Shown in pieces: positions 8,483 through 19,464 of a DNA stretch of 42,063 nt; position 1 is the first letter of the stretch; each line of letters begins with the position of its first letter. Both the position numbers and the translations under genes were made by a program. Below the pieces are notes generated by a model. That model worked only from the letters and a program-made list of their open reading frames with translations, was not told the origin of the DNA and did no database searches. Source of the DNA: Pseudomonadales bacterium (GTDB taxonomy: Bacteria; Pseudomonadota; Gammaproteobacteria; Pseudomonadales; Azotimanducaceae); the NCBI GenBank assembly GCA_016779585.1, contig JADHNI010000031.1, forward strand, positions 1-42,063, read 5' to 3'.

Positions 8483-9612
8483 GCGACGTTGGCGTACTTC
8501 TTCAGGTGGTAGTCGACATTACCAAACAGGGTTTCAATGGCCGTGATGCGCTTGAAGTAATGACCGACATTGAGCTCATCAGTCATACCCATGCCGCCAT
8601 GCAGCTGGATGGCATTCTGGCCGACAAACCGACCGCCTTTACCAATCTGTACCTTCAGGGCAGAAATCGCTTTTTTCGCCTCGACCTCGTCGTCTTCGCT
8701 CATGCGCAGCGCCGCCATGTAGAGCAGAGACTTGGCCTGCTCATGTTCCATGAACATATCCACCATGCGATGCTGCAACACCTGGAACTTGCCAATTGGC
8801 TGACCAAACTGCTCTCGGGTCTTACAGTATTCAACCGTGGTCTTGTACAGCACTTCCATTGCACCAACCGCTTCTGCGCCAACGGCCAGAATCCCATTGT
8901 CGATGCCCTTCTCGAGCAGCGCCAGACCGCCATCAACTTCACCAAGAACGTCATCGGCACTGACGCTGACATTGTCGAACGTTATCTCTGATGCCTGCAG
9001 GCCATCAATGGTTGGGTAATCCCGCCTGGAGATACCGGATGCTGAAGCTTCCACCAGGAACAAGGTGATGCCAGATTCATCTTTCTGGTCGCCTGACGTT
9101 CTCGCGGGAACAACCAAAAGGTCCGCTGAAGGCCCACCGAGAACGACACCCTTGAATCCGTTGATCTTGTAGGTATCGCCATCAGCAGTCGCGGTTGTTG
9201 TCACATCGGCGAGGTTAAACCTGGCCTGGGGTTCAACGTAGGCGAGGGCGGCGAGTTTGCTGCCTGCCATGATCTCTGCAAGCGGACCCTCTTTATGAGC
9301 GGCAGTACCACCGGCCTCAATCACGGAACCGGCCATGATCACGGTGGAAACATAAGGCTCTACCACCAGGCCTTTGCCAAACTCTTCCATCAGAATCATG
9401 GTCTCAACCGCTGTTCCGCCAAAACCACCGGATTCCTCTGAGAAAGGCAGGGCCAGCCAACCCAGTTCGGCGAAGCTTGCCCAGTTGTCACGGCTGAAAC
9501 CTTCATCAGTCTTGAACAGCTTCTGCCTCGCATCAAACGCATAATCGTTCTGAATGAAGCGCTGAACGCTATCCTGCAAAAGCCCCTGCTCTTCGGAGAA
9601 AGAGAAATCCAT
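8479..9612 (-). CDS. Acyl-CoA dehydrogenase family protein
   Basis: The 377-residue FAD enzyme introduces an alpha-beta double bond into an acyl-CoA. The N-terminal domain starts MDFSFSEEQGLLQDSVQRF and contains FAELGWLALPFSEESGGFGG. The middle beta domain has YKINGFKGVVLGGPSADLLVV. The C-terminal helical domain has YCKTREQFGQPIGKFQVLQH and ends in QLHGGMGMTDELNVGHYFKR. This pattern fits the PimD-like or steroid-type ACAD subgroup better than straight-chain FadE; such enzymes often work as heteromers, and no partner ACAD is in the window. The ATG at 9612 has a strong AGGGGT ribosome site. It is the first gene of a two-gene operon with the alpha/beta hydrolase. Confidence 0.93.
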   Translation of the reverse strand: MDFSFSEEQGLLQDSVQRFIQNDYAFDARQKLFKTDEGFSRDNWASFAELGWLALPFSEESGGFGGTAVETMILMEEFGKGLVVEPYVSTVIMAGSVIEAGGTAAHKEGPLAEIMAGSKLAALAYVEPQARFNLADVTTTATADGDTYKINGFKGVVLGGPSADLLVVPARTSGDQKDESGITLFLVEASASGISRRDYPTIDGLQASEITFDNVSVSADDVLGEVDGGLALLEKGIDNGILAVGAEAVGAMEVLYKTTVEYCKTREQFGQPIGKFQVLQHRMVDMFMEHEQAKSLLYMAALRMSEDDEVEAKKAISALKVQIGKGGRFVGQNAIQLHGGMGMTDELNVGHYFKRITAIETLFGNVDYHLKKYANVA

Positions 9613-9760
9613 ATTTTACCCCTGGAAATTAACTACCGCGGGAGTAACCCGCGCCACAAAAGACCTTGGATCATAGGGGGTGTCCACAGGGTTTTCAAGA
9701 ACGGCCCGGTTGTCTATGCTGGCGTAAATTCACTATCAACCAACCAACTGGAAAATCACC

Positions 9761-10000
9761 ATGAGCGAACCTGTTGTCGCACAAAAAGCACCCTACGCTG
9801 TTGACGTCGAGGAAGGTAAATCCTATTTCTGGTGTTCATGCGGGAAGAGTGCCAAACAGCCTTTCTGCGACGGATCACACCAGGACACTGAATTCCTGCC
9901 CGCCAGGTTTGAGGCTACAGAGTCAAAAACCGTGTACTTCTGTGGCTGCAAGAAAACCGGCGGGGTTCCCATGTGTGACGGTTCACACAACGCCCTGTAG
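9761..10000 (+). CDS. Dual CDGSH-type iron-sulfur protein
   Basis: The 79-residue protein contains two complete CDGSH motifs, each expected to bind a redox-active [2Fe-2S] cluster by three Cys and one His. The first uses C25, C27, C36 and H40 (CSC...FCDGSH) and the second C61, C63, C72 and H76 (CGC...MCDGSH). This two-cluster layout is known from bacterial MitoNEET-related proteins; their precise role is uncertain, probably electron or cluster transfer or redox sensing in the cytoplasm. There is no signal peptide. The gene stands alone in the 9613-10007 region, read divergently from the acyl-CoA dehydrogenase gene and convergently with the sensor kinase gene. The ribosome site (GGAAAA) is weak. 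Confidence 0.93.
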   Translation: MSEPVVAQKAPYAVDVEEGKSYFWCSCGKSAKQPFCDGSHQDTEFLPARFEATESKTVYFCGCKKTGGVPMCDGSHNAL

Positions 10001-10007
10001 CTTCCGA

Positions 10008-11387
10008 TCAGGCGAACAGCAGCCTGATCCTCGCACCGCCCAGTTCGGAGTCATCAATACCGATGTCACCACCGTAACGGTGGACAATTTCCGACACCAC
10101 GGCCAGGCCAATACCCTGGCCACCTTCCCTGCTGTCGAGCCGCATACCGCGCTCAAGAACGCGATGCCGACTTTCTGCATCGATGCCGGGTCCATTGTCT
10201 TCAACCATGATTTCGAGAGCATCCCCGGATTGTATTGCGGTAAGACACACCCTGCCTTTGCCATACTTGCAGGCGTTATCCATGAGATTTCCTAACATTT
10301 CCATAAGGTCGCGCTCATCACCTGAAAACTCGGCAGCTTCCGCATTAATCGTTATTTCAACCTGTTTGTCCACGTATACCCGCTGCAAGGCGGTTTTCAG
10401 CTTCTCAGCCACAACAGCAACAGGGATACTCTGCTTCACCAGCATGCTGGTTCGTGTGACTGCACGTTCGAGCTGATACGAAACGATTTCGTTCATCCGG
10501 TCGACCTGCTCATCGATCTCGGCTGCCTGGGCTGAGTTTTTTTGCGCCTCGGCTTTAAGAATCGCAAGGGGAGTCTTCAGGCTGTGCGCCAGGTCAGCCA
10601 GTGTGGTCCGATACCTTTCCCGTTGTTCACGTTCTGCTGCAAGCAAAAGATTTAGACTGCGCGTGACACCGCTGATCTCGCTCGGGTAACGACCCTCCAG
10701 ATAGGCTTGTTTTCCCTCTTCGATCGCCTTCAGGTCCTGTTCCAAACCAGTGATTGGCGATAATCCCCAGTACATGATCGCAGCCTGTGCGCCGGCGAGC
10801 AGCACCACGCCTGCGATCAACCAGCCCCAAAGGCTGTTTCTGAATCGTGCGACTTCATTGCGGTAAGGCTCAATATTTTGAAGTACCACGTAAACAAAAC
10901 GGGATTCACCCAGGTCGCTTTGCCATATCACGGGATAGTTTGTGTAGAACAGCGCCCCGTGATACTTCACATTGTTCAGTTGGCCAAAGGTCATCACGCC
11001 AGGTTCCTGCGCCGCAACCAGCTCTGCAACTTCCTCGCGGCTGAACAACAGATCAATAGCCGAGACACTGCGCCAGACTTCCGAGCCGGATTGATCAAAC
11101 AACACGCCAAAAAGACCGGTGCCGAGGGTATTGAAATGCGGCTCCTGGAGTTCCTGCGGCAGAAACAACGCCACCTGATCCTGGCTCCGATCTTCCTGGG
11201 TGACAGAAATCAAACCATAGATGTGGAGCTGCAGACGCTCGGCAACACCCTGCTCAGCGCTTTGCCGGTAGGCATTATCCAGCACCAGACCAATAACGCC
11301 CAGGAACACTGCCAGCACGAGGGTCGCTGACAGAAGCATACGGACACGAAGAGAGCCTCCGGAATCGACGCTCCCTAAAGAGGTCAT
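10008..11387 (-). CDS. Sensor histidine kinase (PhoQ-like architecture)
   Basis: The 459-residue inner-membrane sensor kinase has a first transmembrane helix near 16-37, a periplasmic domain of about 150 residues and a second helix near 187-207. A HAMP-like linker follows (LSPITGLEQDLKAIEEG). The HisKA domain carries the phospho-accepting His268 in LADLAHSLKTPLAIL. The ATP-binding domain has the N box with Asn371 (NLMDNACKYG), DNGPGI at 397-402 and GQGIGLA at 423-429. The overall layout matches PhoQ-type kinases, but the periplasmic part is not obviously the acidic PhoQ sensor, so the signal is unknown. The ATG overlaps the stop of the response regulator gene by four bases, so they form one operon with the PepSY gene. 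Confidence 0.95.
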   Translation of the reverse strand: MTSLGSVDSGGSLRVRMLLSATLVLAVFLGVIGLVLDNAYRQSAEQGVAERLQLHIYGLISVTQEDRSQDQVALFLPQELQEPHFNTLGTGLFGVLFDQSGSEVWRSVSAIDLLFSREEVAELVAAQEPGVMTFGQLNNVKYHGALFYTNYPVIWQSDLGESRFVYVVLQNIEPYRNEVARFRNSLWGWLIAGVVLLAGAQAAIMYWGLSPITGLEQDLKAIEEGKQAYLEGRYPSEISGVTRSLNLLLAAEREQRERYRTTLADLAHSLKTPLAILKAEAQKNSAQAAEIDEQVDRMNEIVSYQLERAVTRTSMLVKQSIPVAVVAEKLKTALQRVYVDKQVEITINAEAAEFSGDERDLMEMLGNLMDNACKYGKGRVCLTAIQSGDALEIMVEDNGPGIDAESRHRVLERGMRLDSREGGQGIGLAVVSEIVHRYGGDIGIDDSELGGARIRLLFA

Positions 11388-12064
11388 TCACCCAGCCCGA
11401 ACCGGTAACCCTGCCCCCTGACAGTTTCGATCGGTTTCAGCTGATTTTCAGGATCCAGCTTGCGGCGCAGGCGCCCGACAAATACCTCGATCACGTTGCT
11501 GTCTCGATCGAAGTCCTGGTGATAAAGATGTTCGGTCAACTCGCTTTTCGAAATCACATGCCCTGGATGCAACATGAGGTATTCGAGTAAATTGAATTCA
11601 AACGCCGTCAGGTCAATCGCATCGCCATTGACGCGAACACTTTTGGCCCTGGAATCGAGGCTGATCGGGCCGATCGTCATGTCCCGTGTGATCGCACCGG
11701 AGGCGCGACGAATCAACGCCTCGATTCGGGCCAGTAACTCCTGCACATGGAAAGGCTTGACCAGGTAGTCGTCCGCACCTGCAGCAAGACCTTCTACCTT
11801 GTCCTGCCAGTCAGCCCGGGCGGTCAGTATCAGAACCGGGTAATCCTTGCCCTCGTCACGCAGTCGGCTGATAACTTCCATGCCGTTCATCTTGGGCAGG
11901 CCAAGGTCAACGATCGCGAGGTCATAAAACTCACTTTCTCCGTAGGACAAAGCCTGGGCGCCATCAACTGCCGCGTCTACGGAGTAACGATGACGAGTGA
12001 GAATCTCGAGCAGCTGCTCGCGAAGGATGTCCTCGTCTTCAGCCAGTAAAATCCTCCGTGACAT
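11384..12064 (-). CDS. OmpR/PhoB-family response regulator (PhoP-like)
   Basis: The 226-residue regulator is the partner of the downstream sensor kinase. The receiver domain (1-120) has the acidic pocket EDED (9-12), the phospho-acceptor Asp53 in LAIVDLGLPKMNG, Thr81 and Lys103 in LVKPF. The C-terminal winged-helix domain has LTAFEFNLLEYLMLHPGHVI and ends in the GRLRRKLDP and TVRGQGYRF signatures of the OmpR/PhoB family. By analogy it binds direct repeats upstream of target genes when phosphorylated. The start codon shares one base with the PepSY stop (TAATG), and the end overlaps the kinase start by four bases, so expression is tightly coupled. Confidence 0.96.
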   Translation of the reverse strand: MSRRILLAEDEDILREQLLEILTRHRYSVDAAVDGAQALSYGESEFYDLAIVDLGLPKMNGMEVISRLRDEGKDYPVLILTARADWQDKVEGLAAGADDYLVKPFHVQELLARIEALIRRASGAITRDMTIGPISLDSRAKSVRVNGDAIDLTAFEFNLLEYLMLHPGHVISKSELTEHLYHQDFDRDSNVIEVFVGRLRRKLDPENQLKPIETVRGQGYRFGLGE

Positions 12065-12384
12065 TACTCAAAAACCTCGCCGGAGCTACCGTCGACGAAG
12101 ACCGAACGAACCACACCGTTGGGTGACAGAGTCCTGACCTTGTAAACAGGTGGTCCCTGGGCATCCATGAGAGAAACTCCCAGGATACGGGAACCGGAAT
12201 AGCGCTCCATTACCAGGCTTGCGGCCCGCTGGTTGGAGATACCAGGGCGTGGTGCCGGTAAAAGCCGATTGGGCTGGACGTTCATTTTCTGTGATTTGTC
12301 CCTGGTCGTGGACCGGTGATTGTCATCCGCAACCCCGTATGCAGAAAAAAGCGCGAGGAGCAGAATCAGGAAAACTTTCATCAT
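12064..12384 (-). CDS. PepSY-domain periplasmic protein
   Basis: The 106-residue protein begins with a signal peptide (MMKVFLILLLALFSAYGVA, cleavage probably after Ala19). A single PepSY domain occupies about 48-106 (ISNQRAASLVMERYSGSRIL ... YKVRTLSPNGVVRSVFVD). PepSY proteins are periplasmic, and genes for them often precede PhoPQ-like two-component genes, where they may modulate the sensor. It is the first gene of the operon, so the operon promoter should lie in 12385-12467; I see no convincing consensus pair or PhoP-type direct repeat there. Either of two adjacent ATG codons (12384 or 12381) may be used. Confidence 0.9.
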   Translation of the reverse strand: MMKVFLILLLALFSAYGVADDNHRSTTRDKSQKMNVQPNRLLPAPRPGISNQRAASLVMERYSGSRILGVSLMDAQGPPVYKVRTLSPNGVVRSVFVDGSSGEVFE

Positions 12385-12467
12385 ATTCAGTGTATCACCG
12401 GGATTGCAGGTTCATAAGTCGCTGATAAGTGACAAATTACGGGGATCACACTGAACGCCGCCTGAAT

Positions 12468-13277
12468 TCAGCGAGTAGCGATCCTGTCAATCCTGTGTCC
12501 GTCACCCAGCCTGACGGTAATGTCCGCCCTCGCTGGCATCTCTTCGAGCATCCAGCTTGTGATTCTTTGGTAAAAAGCAACGAAACCGGCAACGTCCTCA
12601 CGGGGCATGATCTTACTCCCTTGACGTTTACTGGCTAGATCCTGCTCCTGCTCCCAGCGCCACTGCAGGATGGCATCAAAGGACGGCGCCGCAAGATAAA
12701 GCAGGCCATCTGCCGTAAAAAGCGACTGGTATTCCATAAGCTTGTTGTTGACCCAATGCCGCCACCGACCATCTGCATCCTGCTCGGCCTCCAGCGCATT
12801 CACCGGCAATTGCAGCCGGGATTCAGGCTCCGGTCGGGCACCCCAGCACCAGCCCTCGCAAAGTACGATCCTGGCAGGGCCGACACGCTTCGACTGGACT
12901 TCACGGTCATCCATAGCCTTGTCGAATACGGGCACCCCAACGACTTTCCCAGCCCGAAGCTGCTCGATCGTGGATAACATCAGAGAGGCATCGTGGGTGC
13001 CAGGCACACCCCTGGTGAGCAGGAGCGGATGAACATCTCTGGACAGACTGACCCGTTCATCACGGGTAAGGTAAAAGTCATCCAGCGACAGTGAGACGAC
13101 GGTTTCCGAATGAATCCGTGAAAGTTCATTCGCCAACATTCCGGTAAAGGTGCTCTTGCCGGTACCCTGAGCACCAGCGATACCGAATACCACAAAACCC
13201 TCTGTCTCAACCAGCCGGGACGCGACGACACGAGCAAGCTCTCTGTAGTCTTTTGGATGAAACTCAGGAAATTTCAC
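12468..13277 (-). CDS. P-loop kinase, D-glycerate 3-kinase-like
   Basis: The 269-residue cytoplasmic kinase has a P-loop (GAQGTGKST, 35-43), SLSLDDFYLTRDER and the stretch HPLLLTRGVPGTHD. These are characteristic of plant-type D-glycerate 3-kinases and their bacterial homologues, which phosphorylate glycerate to 3-phosphoglycerate. An ARIVLCEGWCWGARP segment and the lid WRWEQEQDL follow, also family-typical. The proposed start is the GTG at 13275-13277, which lies inside the end of dinG (overlap 14 bases); a TTG six bases upstream (13283) is the alternative. Neither start has a clear ribosome site, so translation probably depends on coupling to dinG. No other photorespiration or serine-cycle gene is nearby. 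Confidence 0.85.
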   Translation of the reverse strand: MKFPEFHPKDYRELARVVASRLVETEGFVVFGIAGAQGTGKSTFTGMLANELSRIHSETVVSLSLDDFYLTRDERVSLSRDVHPLLLTRGVPGTHDASLMLSTIEQLRAGKVVGVPVFDKAMDDREVQSKRVGPARIVLCEGWCWGARPEPESRLQLPVNALEAEQDADGRWRHWVNNKLMEYQSLFTADGLLYLAAPSFDAILQWRWEQEQDLASKRQGSKIMPREDVAGFVAFYQRITSWMLEEMPARADITVRLGDGHRIDRIATR

Positions 13278-15351
13278 GGGCAAACGGCGGCAGTGAATCC
13301 AGGATGACCCGCCCGTACCTGCGAGTCACGACCCGGCGATCGAGGATGGTGACCTTCCCGGAATCGGTCTCGGTTCTCAGTAGACGCCCGGCGGCCTGAA
13401 CCACCCTGAGCACCGCACCAGGCAGCATCACCTCGTAAAAGGCGTTGCCGCCCCGTGATTCAATCCACTCCGAGCGGGTTGCATCCACCGGATCATCCGG
13501 GACCGCAAATGGAATCTTGGCAATGATGACGTGCTTACAATAGTCACCAGGCAGATCGACACCCTCCGCAAAGCTGGCAAGCCCGAAGATGGTACTTGCC
13601 TCCCCGTCGTCGATCGCCTGCTTGTGACGAGTCAGTATCTCCATCTTGGACAGATCACCCTGCATCAGCACCTGGCCCCTGAAAACCGATTCCATCTCAT
13701 CATAGACCCGCAGCATCTGCCGCCAGGAGGTAAACAGCACCAGCGTGCCCCGCTCTTCCCTGGCAAGATCTGGTATCAGCCCTGCCAGTTCTGCGGTATG
13801 TGCATCAGCGTCACCGGGATCAGACTCCATGGCCGGAATACGAAGTGTTGCCTGTTCCTGGAAACGGAAAGGACTGGGCAGGCTTGCGAACTGCTGCGAG
13901 GCATCAATTCCCGACTTCATCTGGAAAGAAGCGAAATCCCTGGCCACCGAAATGGTCGCAGACGTCAGCACCGCACCCGCACACCGCGACCATAGTCTTT
14001 CGTGAAGTTCATCGGAGACAGAAACCGGATGGCTTGCGAGCTGCATCTCCATCCCCTCTACCTGTGACATGGCACTGAATCGCACCCAACGGGCATAAGG
14101 TGGCACCATTTCGGGGCTGGCATAGTTCTGCCAGAGTCCCAGGGCTGAACTGAGCCGATCCGACATGGCACCCACCACGGACAGCCAGTGTTCCAGGGGT
14201 TCCCTCGCCGCTACCGGTGTTTCTTCTATGGTGCTTTCTATAACCGGCAGGAGCTGTTCAACGAGGCTGTCCAGCCGCTCGAAGCTGGTTGCCAGCGTTG
14301 CCGCAGCACGCGCAATCTCTTCATCGAGCACGCCGTTCGGATAGCGATACAGCCAGCCATCATCTGTGGCTTCTGCTTCGGGCTGCAATGCCTGCAGAAT
14401 TGCCGCAGCATCGTCCAGCCGCTCGCAGGCCTGATCCACAATCTCATCAAGGCCATCCAGGATATAAGTGAAACCCGGTACATCCGCCTGAGCCAGGCTA
14501 AGTGAGGTCGCCATCTGCTGCAACCAGCCTCGCGTCCCGTATAGGGATAAGACATGGGAAAAGTGATTACCGGCTTTTTCCGGCAGGTGGTGACCCTCAT
14601 CAAAAATGTAAATGGTATCTTCCGGGTCCGGCAGAACAGCACCGCCACCCATCATCAGATCCGAGAGCACCAGGTCCTGGTTGGTGACGATGACATCAAC
14701 ACGGTGAACATTCTCACGCGCTCGGTAGAAATAGCAGTTTTCATAATGTGAACATCGACGCTGGGTGCATTGTGCATGATCCGTGCTGACACGACCCCAG
14801 GTCGAACCGTCCAGTTCTTCCGGCCAGCTGTCGCGTTCGCCATCCCACTCTCCTTTACCAAGGGACGTCACCATGGCATCAAAAATCACGTTATCATCGC
14901 GGCTTTCCCCAGGGCGCTGCTCATCAAAGAAAGACAGCGTATGGTTCATGCTGTTGCCTTCCTGCAGGGCAAGATCAAGCCGCGACAGGCAAACGTACCG
15001 ACGACGCCCCTTGGCCAGCGCATAAGAAAACTCAAGACCCGAGTGCTTGCGGATATCCGGGAGGTCCTGGTAGACAATCTGTTCCTGCAGAGCCACCGTG
15101 GCTGTCGCGATGACCACCTTCTTTTTCAGGTGCTTTGCGATGGGAATCGCTGCCATGGCATAAGCGACCGTTTTACCGGTACCGGTACCAGCCTCGACAA
15201 CGCAAATGTGCTGTTCGGATTCTTCATCACCGAGCGTTCGGGCAATCTCGGCGATCATGGTTTTCTGGCAGTGCCGGGCGCGATATCCTTTCTCGTCCAG
15301 CAGAAGTGAATAGGCGGTCTGAATCTCTTCTTTCAGCGGATCACCAAGCAT
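13264..15351 (-). CDS. dinG: ATP-dependent DNA helicase DinG-type (XPD-like, iron-sulfur)
   Basis: The 695-residue superfamily 2 helicase unwinds DNA structures (5' to 3') during repair and replication-transcription conflicts. The Walker A motif is EAGTGTGKT (53-61), and the Walker B/DEAH box is represented by DEGH (251-254). Four cysteines at 121, 195, 200 and 206 are arranged as in the [4Fe-4S] domain of DinG and XPD. Late motifs include LVLFTSWRQMLRVYDEM, SFAEGVDLPGD and VVQAAGRLLRTETD, the Q-x-x-G-R motif VI. Length and motifs match E. coli DinG (about 715). It is divergent from the sorbosone-dehydrogenase-like gene with only 37 bases between the starts. No LexA-type CTGT-N8-ACAG box is evident in that gap. 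Confidence 0.95.
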   Translation of the reverse strand: MLGDPLKEEIQTAYSLLLDEKGYRARHCQKTMIAEIARTLGDEESEQHICVVEAGTGTGKTVAYAMAAIPIAKHLKKKVVIATATVALQEQIVYQDLPDIRKHSGLEFSYALAKGRRRYVCLSRLDLALQEGNSMNHTLSFFDEQRPGESRDDNVIFDAMVTSLGKGEWDGERDSWPEELDGSTWGRVSTDHAQCTQRRCSHYENCYFYRARENVHRVDVIVTNQDLVLSDLMMGGGAVLPDPEDTIYIFDEGHHLPEKAGNHFSHVLSLYGTRGWLQQMATSLSLAQADVPGFTYILDGLDEIVDQACERLDDAAAILQALQPEAEATDDGWLYRYPNGVLDEEIARAAATLATSFERLDSLVEQLLPVIESTIEETPVAAREPLEHWLSVVGAMSDRLSSALGLWQNYASPEMVPPYARWVRFSAMSQVEGMEMQLASHPVSVSDELHERLWSRCAGAVLTSATISVARDFASFQMKSGIDASQQFASLPSPFRFQEQATLRIPAMESDPGDADAHTAELAGLIPDLAREERGTLVLFTSWRQMLRVYDEMESVFRGQVLMQGDLSKMEILTRHKQAIDDGEASTIFGLASFAEGVDLPGDYCKHVIIAKIPFAVPDDPVDATRSEWIESRGGNAFYEVMLPGAVLRVVQAAGRLLRTETDSGKVTILDRRVVTRRYGRVILDSLPPFAREIS

Positions 15352-15388
15352 CTAGATCAACCCGGAAACTAAAGTAAGAGACAGCGAC

Positions 15389-16501
15389 ATGAAACAGATG
15401 ATATCACCAATCGCAGGCATCCCTGTCAGCTTCATGCTACTGCTGGCGTGGGTCACTGCTGCTGAGGCACATGATCTTCCGCTGCACCACCTGAAGATGC
15501 CGGAGGGTTTCAAAGTCGAGGTGTTTGCAGAGCTGACCAATCCCCGTCAGCTCGCACGCAGCGAGTCCGGGATTGTCTATGCGGGATCCCGACGGGCCGG
15601 GAATCTGTACGCCGTCATTGACCAAAATGGTGACCACGTCGCCGACGAGGTTATTGAAATTGACAGGGGTCTAAGCCTGCCATCGGGCATTGCCCTTTCC
15701 GGGAACGATCTTTACGTCGGAGCAATAGAAACCATCTTCAGGTACCCGAACATCGACCAGAGCTTTCGACAAAGTCCTGAACCCGAGGTCTTCTACAATG
15801 AGTTGCCGGACAAGCGACACCATGGCTGGAAGTACCTGGCTTTCGGTCCCGACGAACGGCTTTATTTTAACGTTGGTGCGCCGTGCAACATCTGCCTTGC
15901 GGAAAATCCTTGGTTCGCCACCATCATGAGCATGGATCTCGAAGACAAGGATCCCGAGGTTTACGCCAGCGGTGTCAGGAACAGCGTGGGCTTTACCTGG
16001 CACCCGGAAACCGGCGACCTGTGGTTCACGGACAATGGCCGCGACCTGATGGGCGATGAAATACCACCCTGCGAAGTGAACCGCGCCCCGGAACCTGGCC
16101 TGCATTTTGGCTACCCGCACATCCATGGCAAGGATGTGCCTGACCCTGAATTCCAGCGCGAGGGTTTCGATTTCGAAGCCCCGGTGACTGAACTCGGCGC
16201 ACACACGGCGCCCCTGGGTTTGCACTTCTACGGGGGAGACATGTTTCCAGAGAAGTACCATGGGAAACTGCTGGTGGCGGAACATGGTTCCTGGAACCGG
16301 ACGCCCGAAGCCGGGCACGTGGGTTACCGACTGACACTGGTCGACCCGGAGACAGGTGAGTCAGAGACTTTCATGGATGGATGGCTGCAGGACAATGTTG
16401 CCTGGGGAAGGCCCGTTGACCTGTTACCACTACCCGATGGCAGCCTTCTGTTATCTGACGACCACGGCAACGTCATCTATCGCATTTCCTATGATGACTA
16501 A
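15389..16501 (+). CDS. Secreted PQQ-dependent sugar/sorbosone dehydrogenase-like beta-propeller
   Basis: The 370-residue protein starts with a signal peptide (about 1-27, ending TAAEA before HDLPL), so it is probably periplasmic. The mature part is a six-bladed beta-propeller of the glucose/sorbosone dehydrogenase family: MPEGFKVEVFAELTNPRQLA, VGAPCNICLAENPW, YASGVRNSVGFTWHPETGDLWFTDN in sections, then GLHFGYPH, AEHGSWNRTPEAGHVGY and DLLPLPDGSLLLSDD. The Cys pair in CNIC and the GVRNS and HGSWNR motifs are typical. Such proteins bind PQQ and oxidise sugars or aldehydes, although many homologues are untested. No PQQ synthesis gene is in the window. AAGAGA upstream of the ATG serves as ribosome site; a second Met follows at codon 4. 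Confidence 0.9.
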   Translation: MKQMISPIAGIPVSFMLLLAWVTAAEAHDLPLHHLKMPEGFKVEVFAELTNPRQLARSESGIVYAGSRRAGNLYAVIDQNGDHVADEVIEIDRGLSLPSGIALSGNDLYVGAIETIFRYPNIDQSFRQSPEPEVFYNELPDKRHHGWKYLAFGPDERLYFNVGAPCNICLAENPWFATIMSMDLEDKDPEVYASGVRNSVGFTWHPETGDLWFTDNGRDLMGDEIPPCEVNRAPEPGLHFGYPHIHGKDVPDPEFQREGFDFEAPVTELGAHTAPLGLHFYGGDMFPEKYHGKLLVAEHGSWNRTPEAGHVGYRLTLVDPETGESETFMDGWLQDNVAWGRPVDLLPLPDGSLLLSDDHGNVIYRISYDD

Positions 16502-16811
16502 CAAACCAGACAGTCTAGTATGAGCCATGAACTCCTTGACGGAACTGTCGCGGGCGTTCACCATGAGACAAGACTCATGAATTTTCGGGAACCAACATGA
16601 CTACTGAACGACGAACCGGCGACCGTCGTGGCACAGATCGAAGGCAACAGGACGATCGCAGAACAGATTTGAAAGTAACAGAAACAGACCGACGGGCAAC
16701 TCCACGAAGAACTGCAGCGCGACGCGAAGGACCGAGACGCGCCGCATCTTGATTTGCGGGAACTCGAACCCATGCAGGGCAGTATGCTGCCAGGGAATTA
16801 GGTGGAAGCCT
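16502..16811. other. Gene-poor 310-base interval
   Basis: The interval lies between the convergent sorbosone-dehydrogenase-like and transglycosylase genes. It contains a six-base palindrome CATGAG/CTCATG around a six-base loop (16562-16579), one short Arg-rich ORF on the plus strand (16597-16752), and a five-base hairpin GGCAG/CTGCC (16778-16791). No T-run terminator, RNA gene or mobile element is visible. Confidence 0.6.
16597..16752 (+). CDS. Small Arg-rich protein with D-R-R repeats (hypothetical)
   Basis: This 51-codon ORF starts at an ATG preceded by GGGAA about six bases upstream. It encodes a strikingly basic, repetitive sequence: TERRTGDRRGTDRR, then DDRRTD, TDRRATPRR and EGPRR. Spaced R-R-x-x-D-R-R patterns of this kind recur in short tails and linkers of many proteobacterial proteins, but I know no function. 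There is no hydrophobic segment. The reading frame fits an otherwise empty interval, which favours it slightly; a chance ORF in GC-rich DNA is the main alternative. If real, the charge suggests nucleic-acid or acidic-surface binding, which is inference. Confidence 0.4.
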   Translation: MTTERRTGDRRGTDRRQQDDRRTDLKVTETDRRATPRRTAARREGPRRAAS

Positions 16812-19458
<2,647 letters not shown>

Positions 19459-19464
19459 TCAGCG

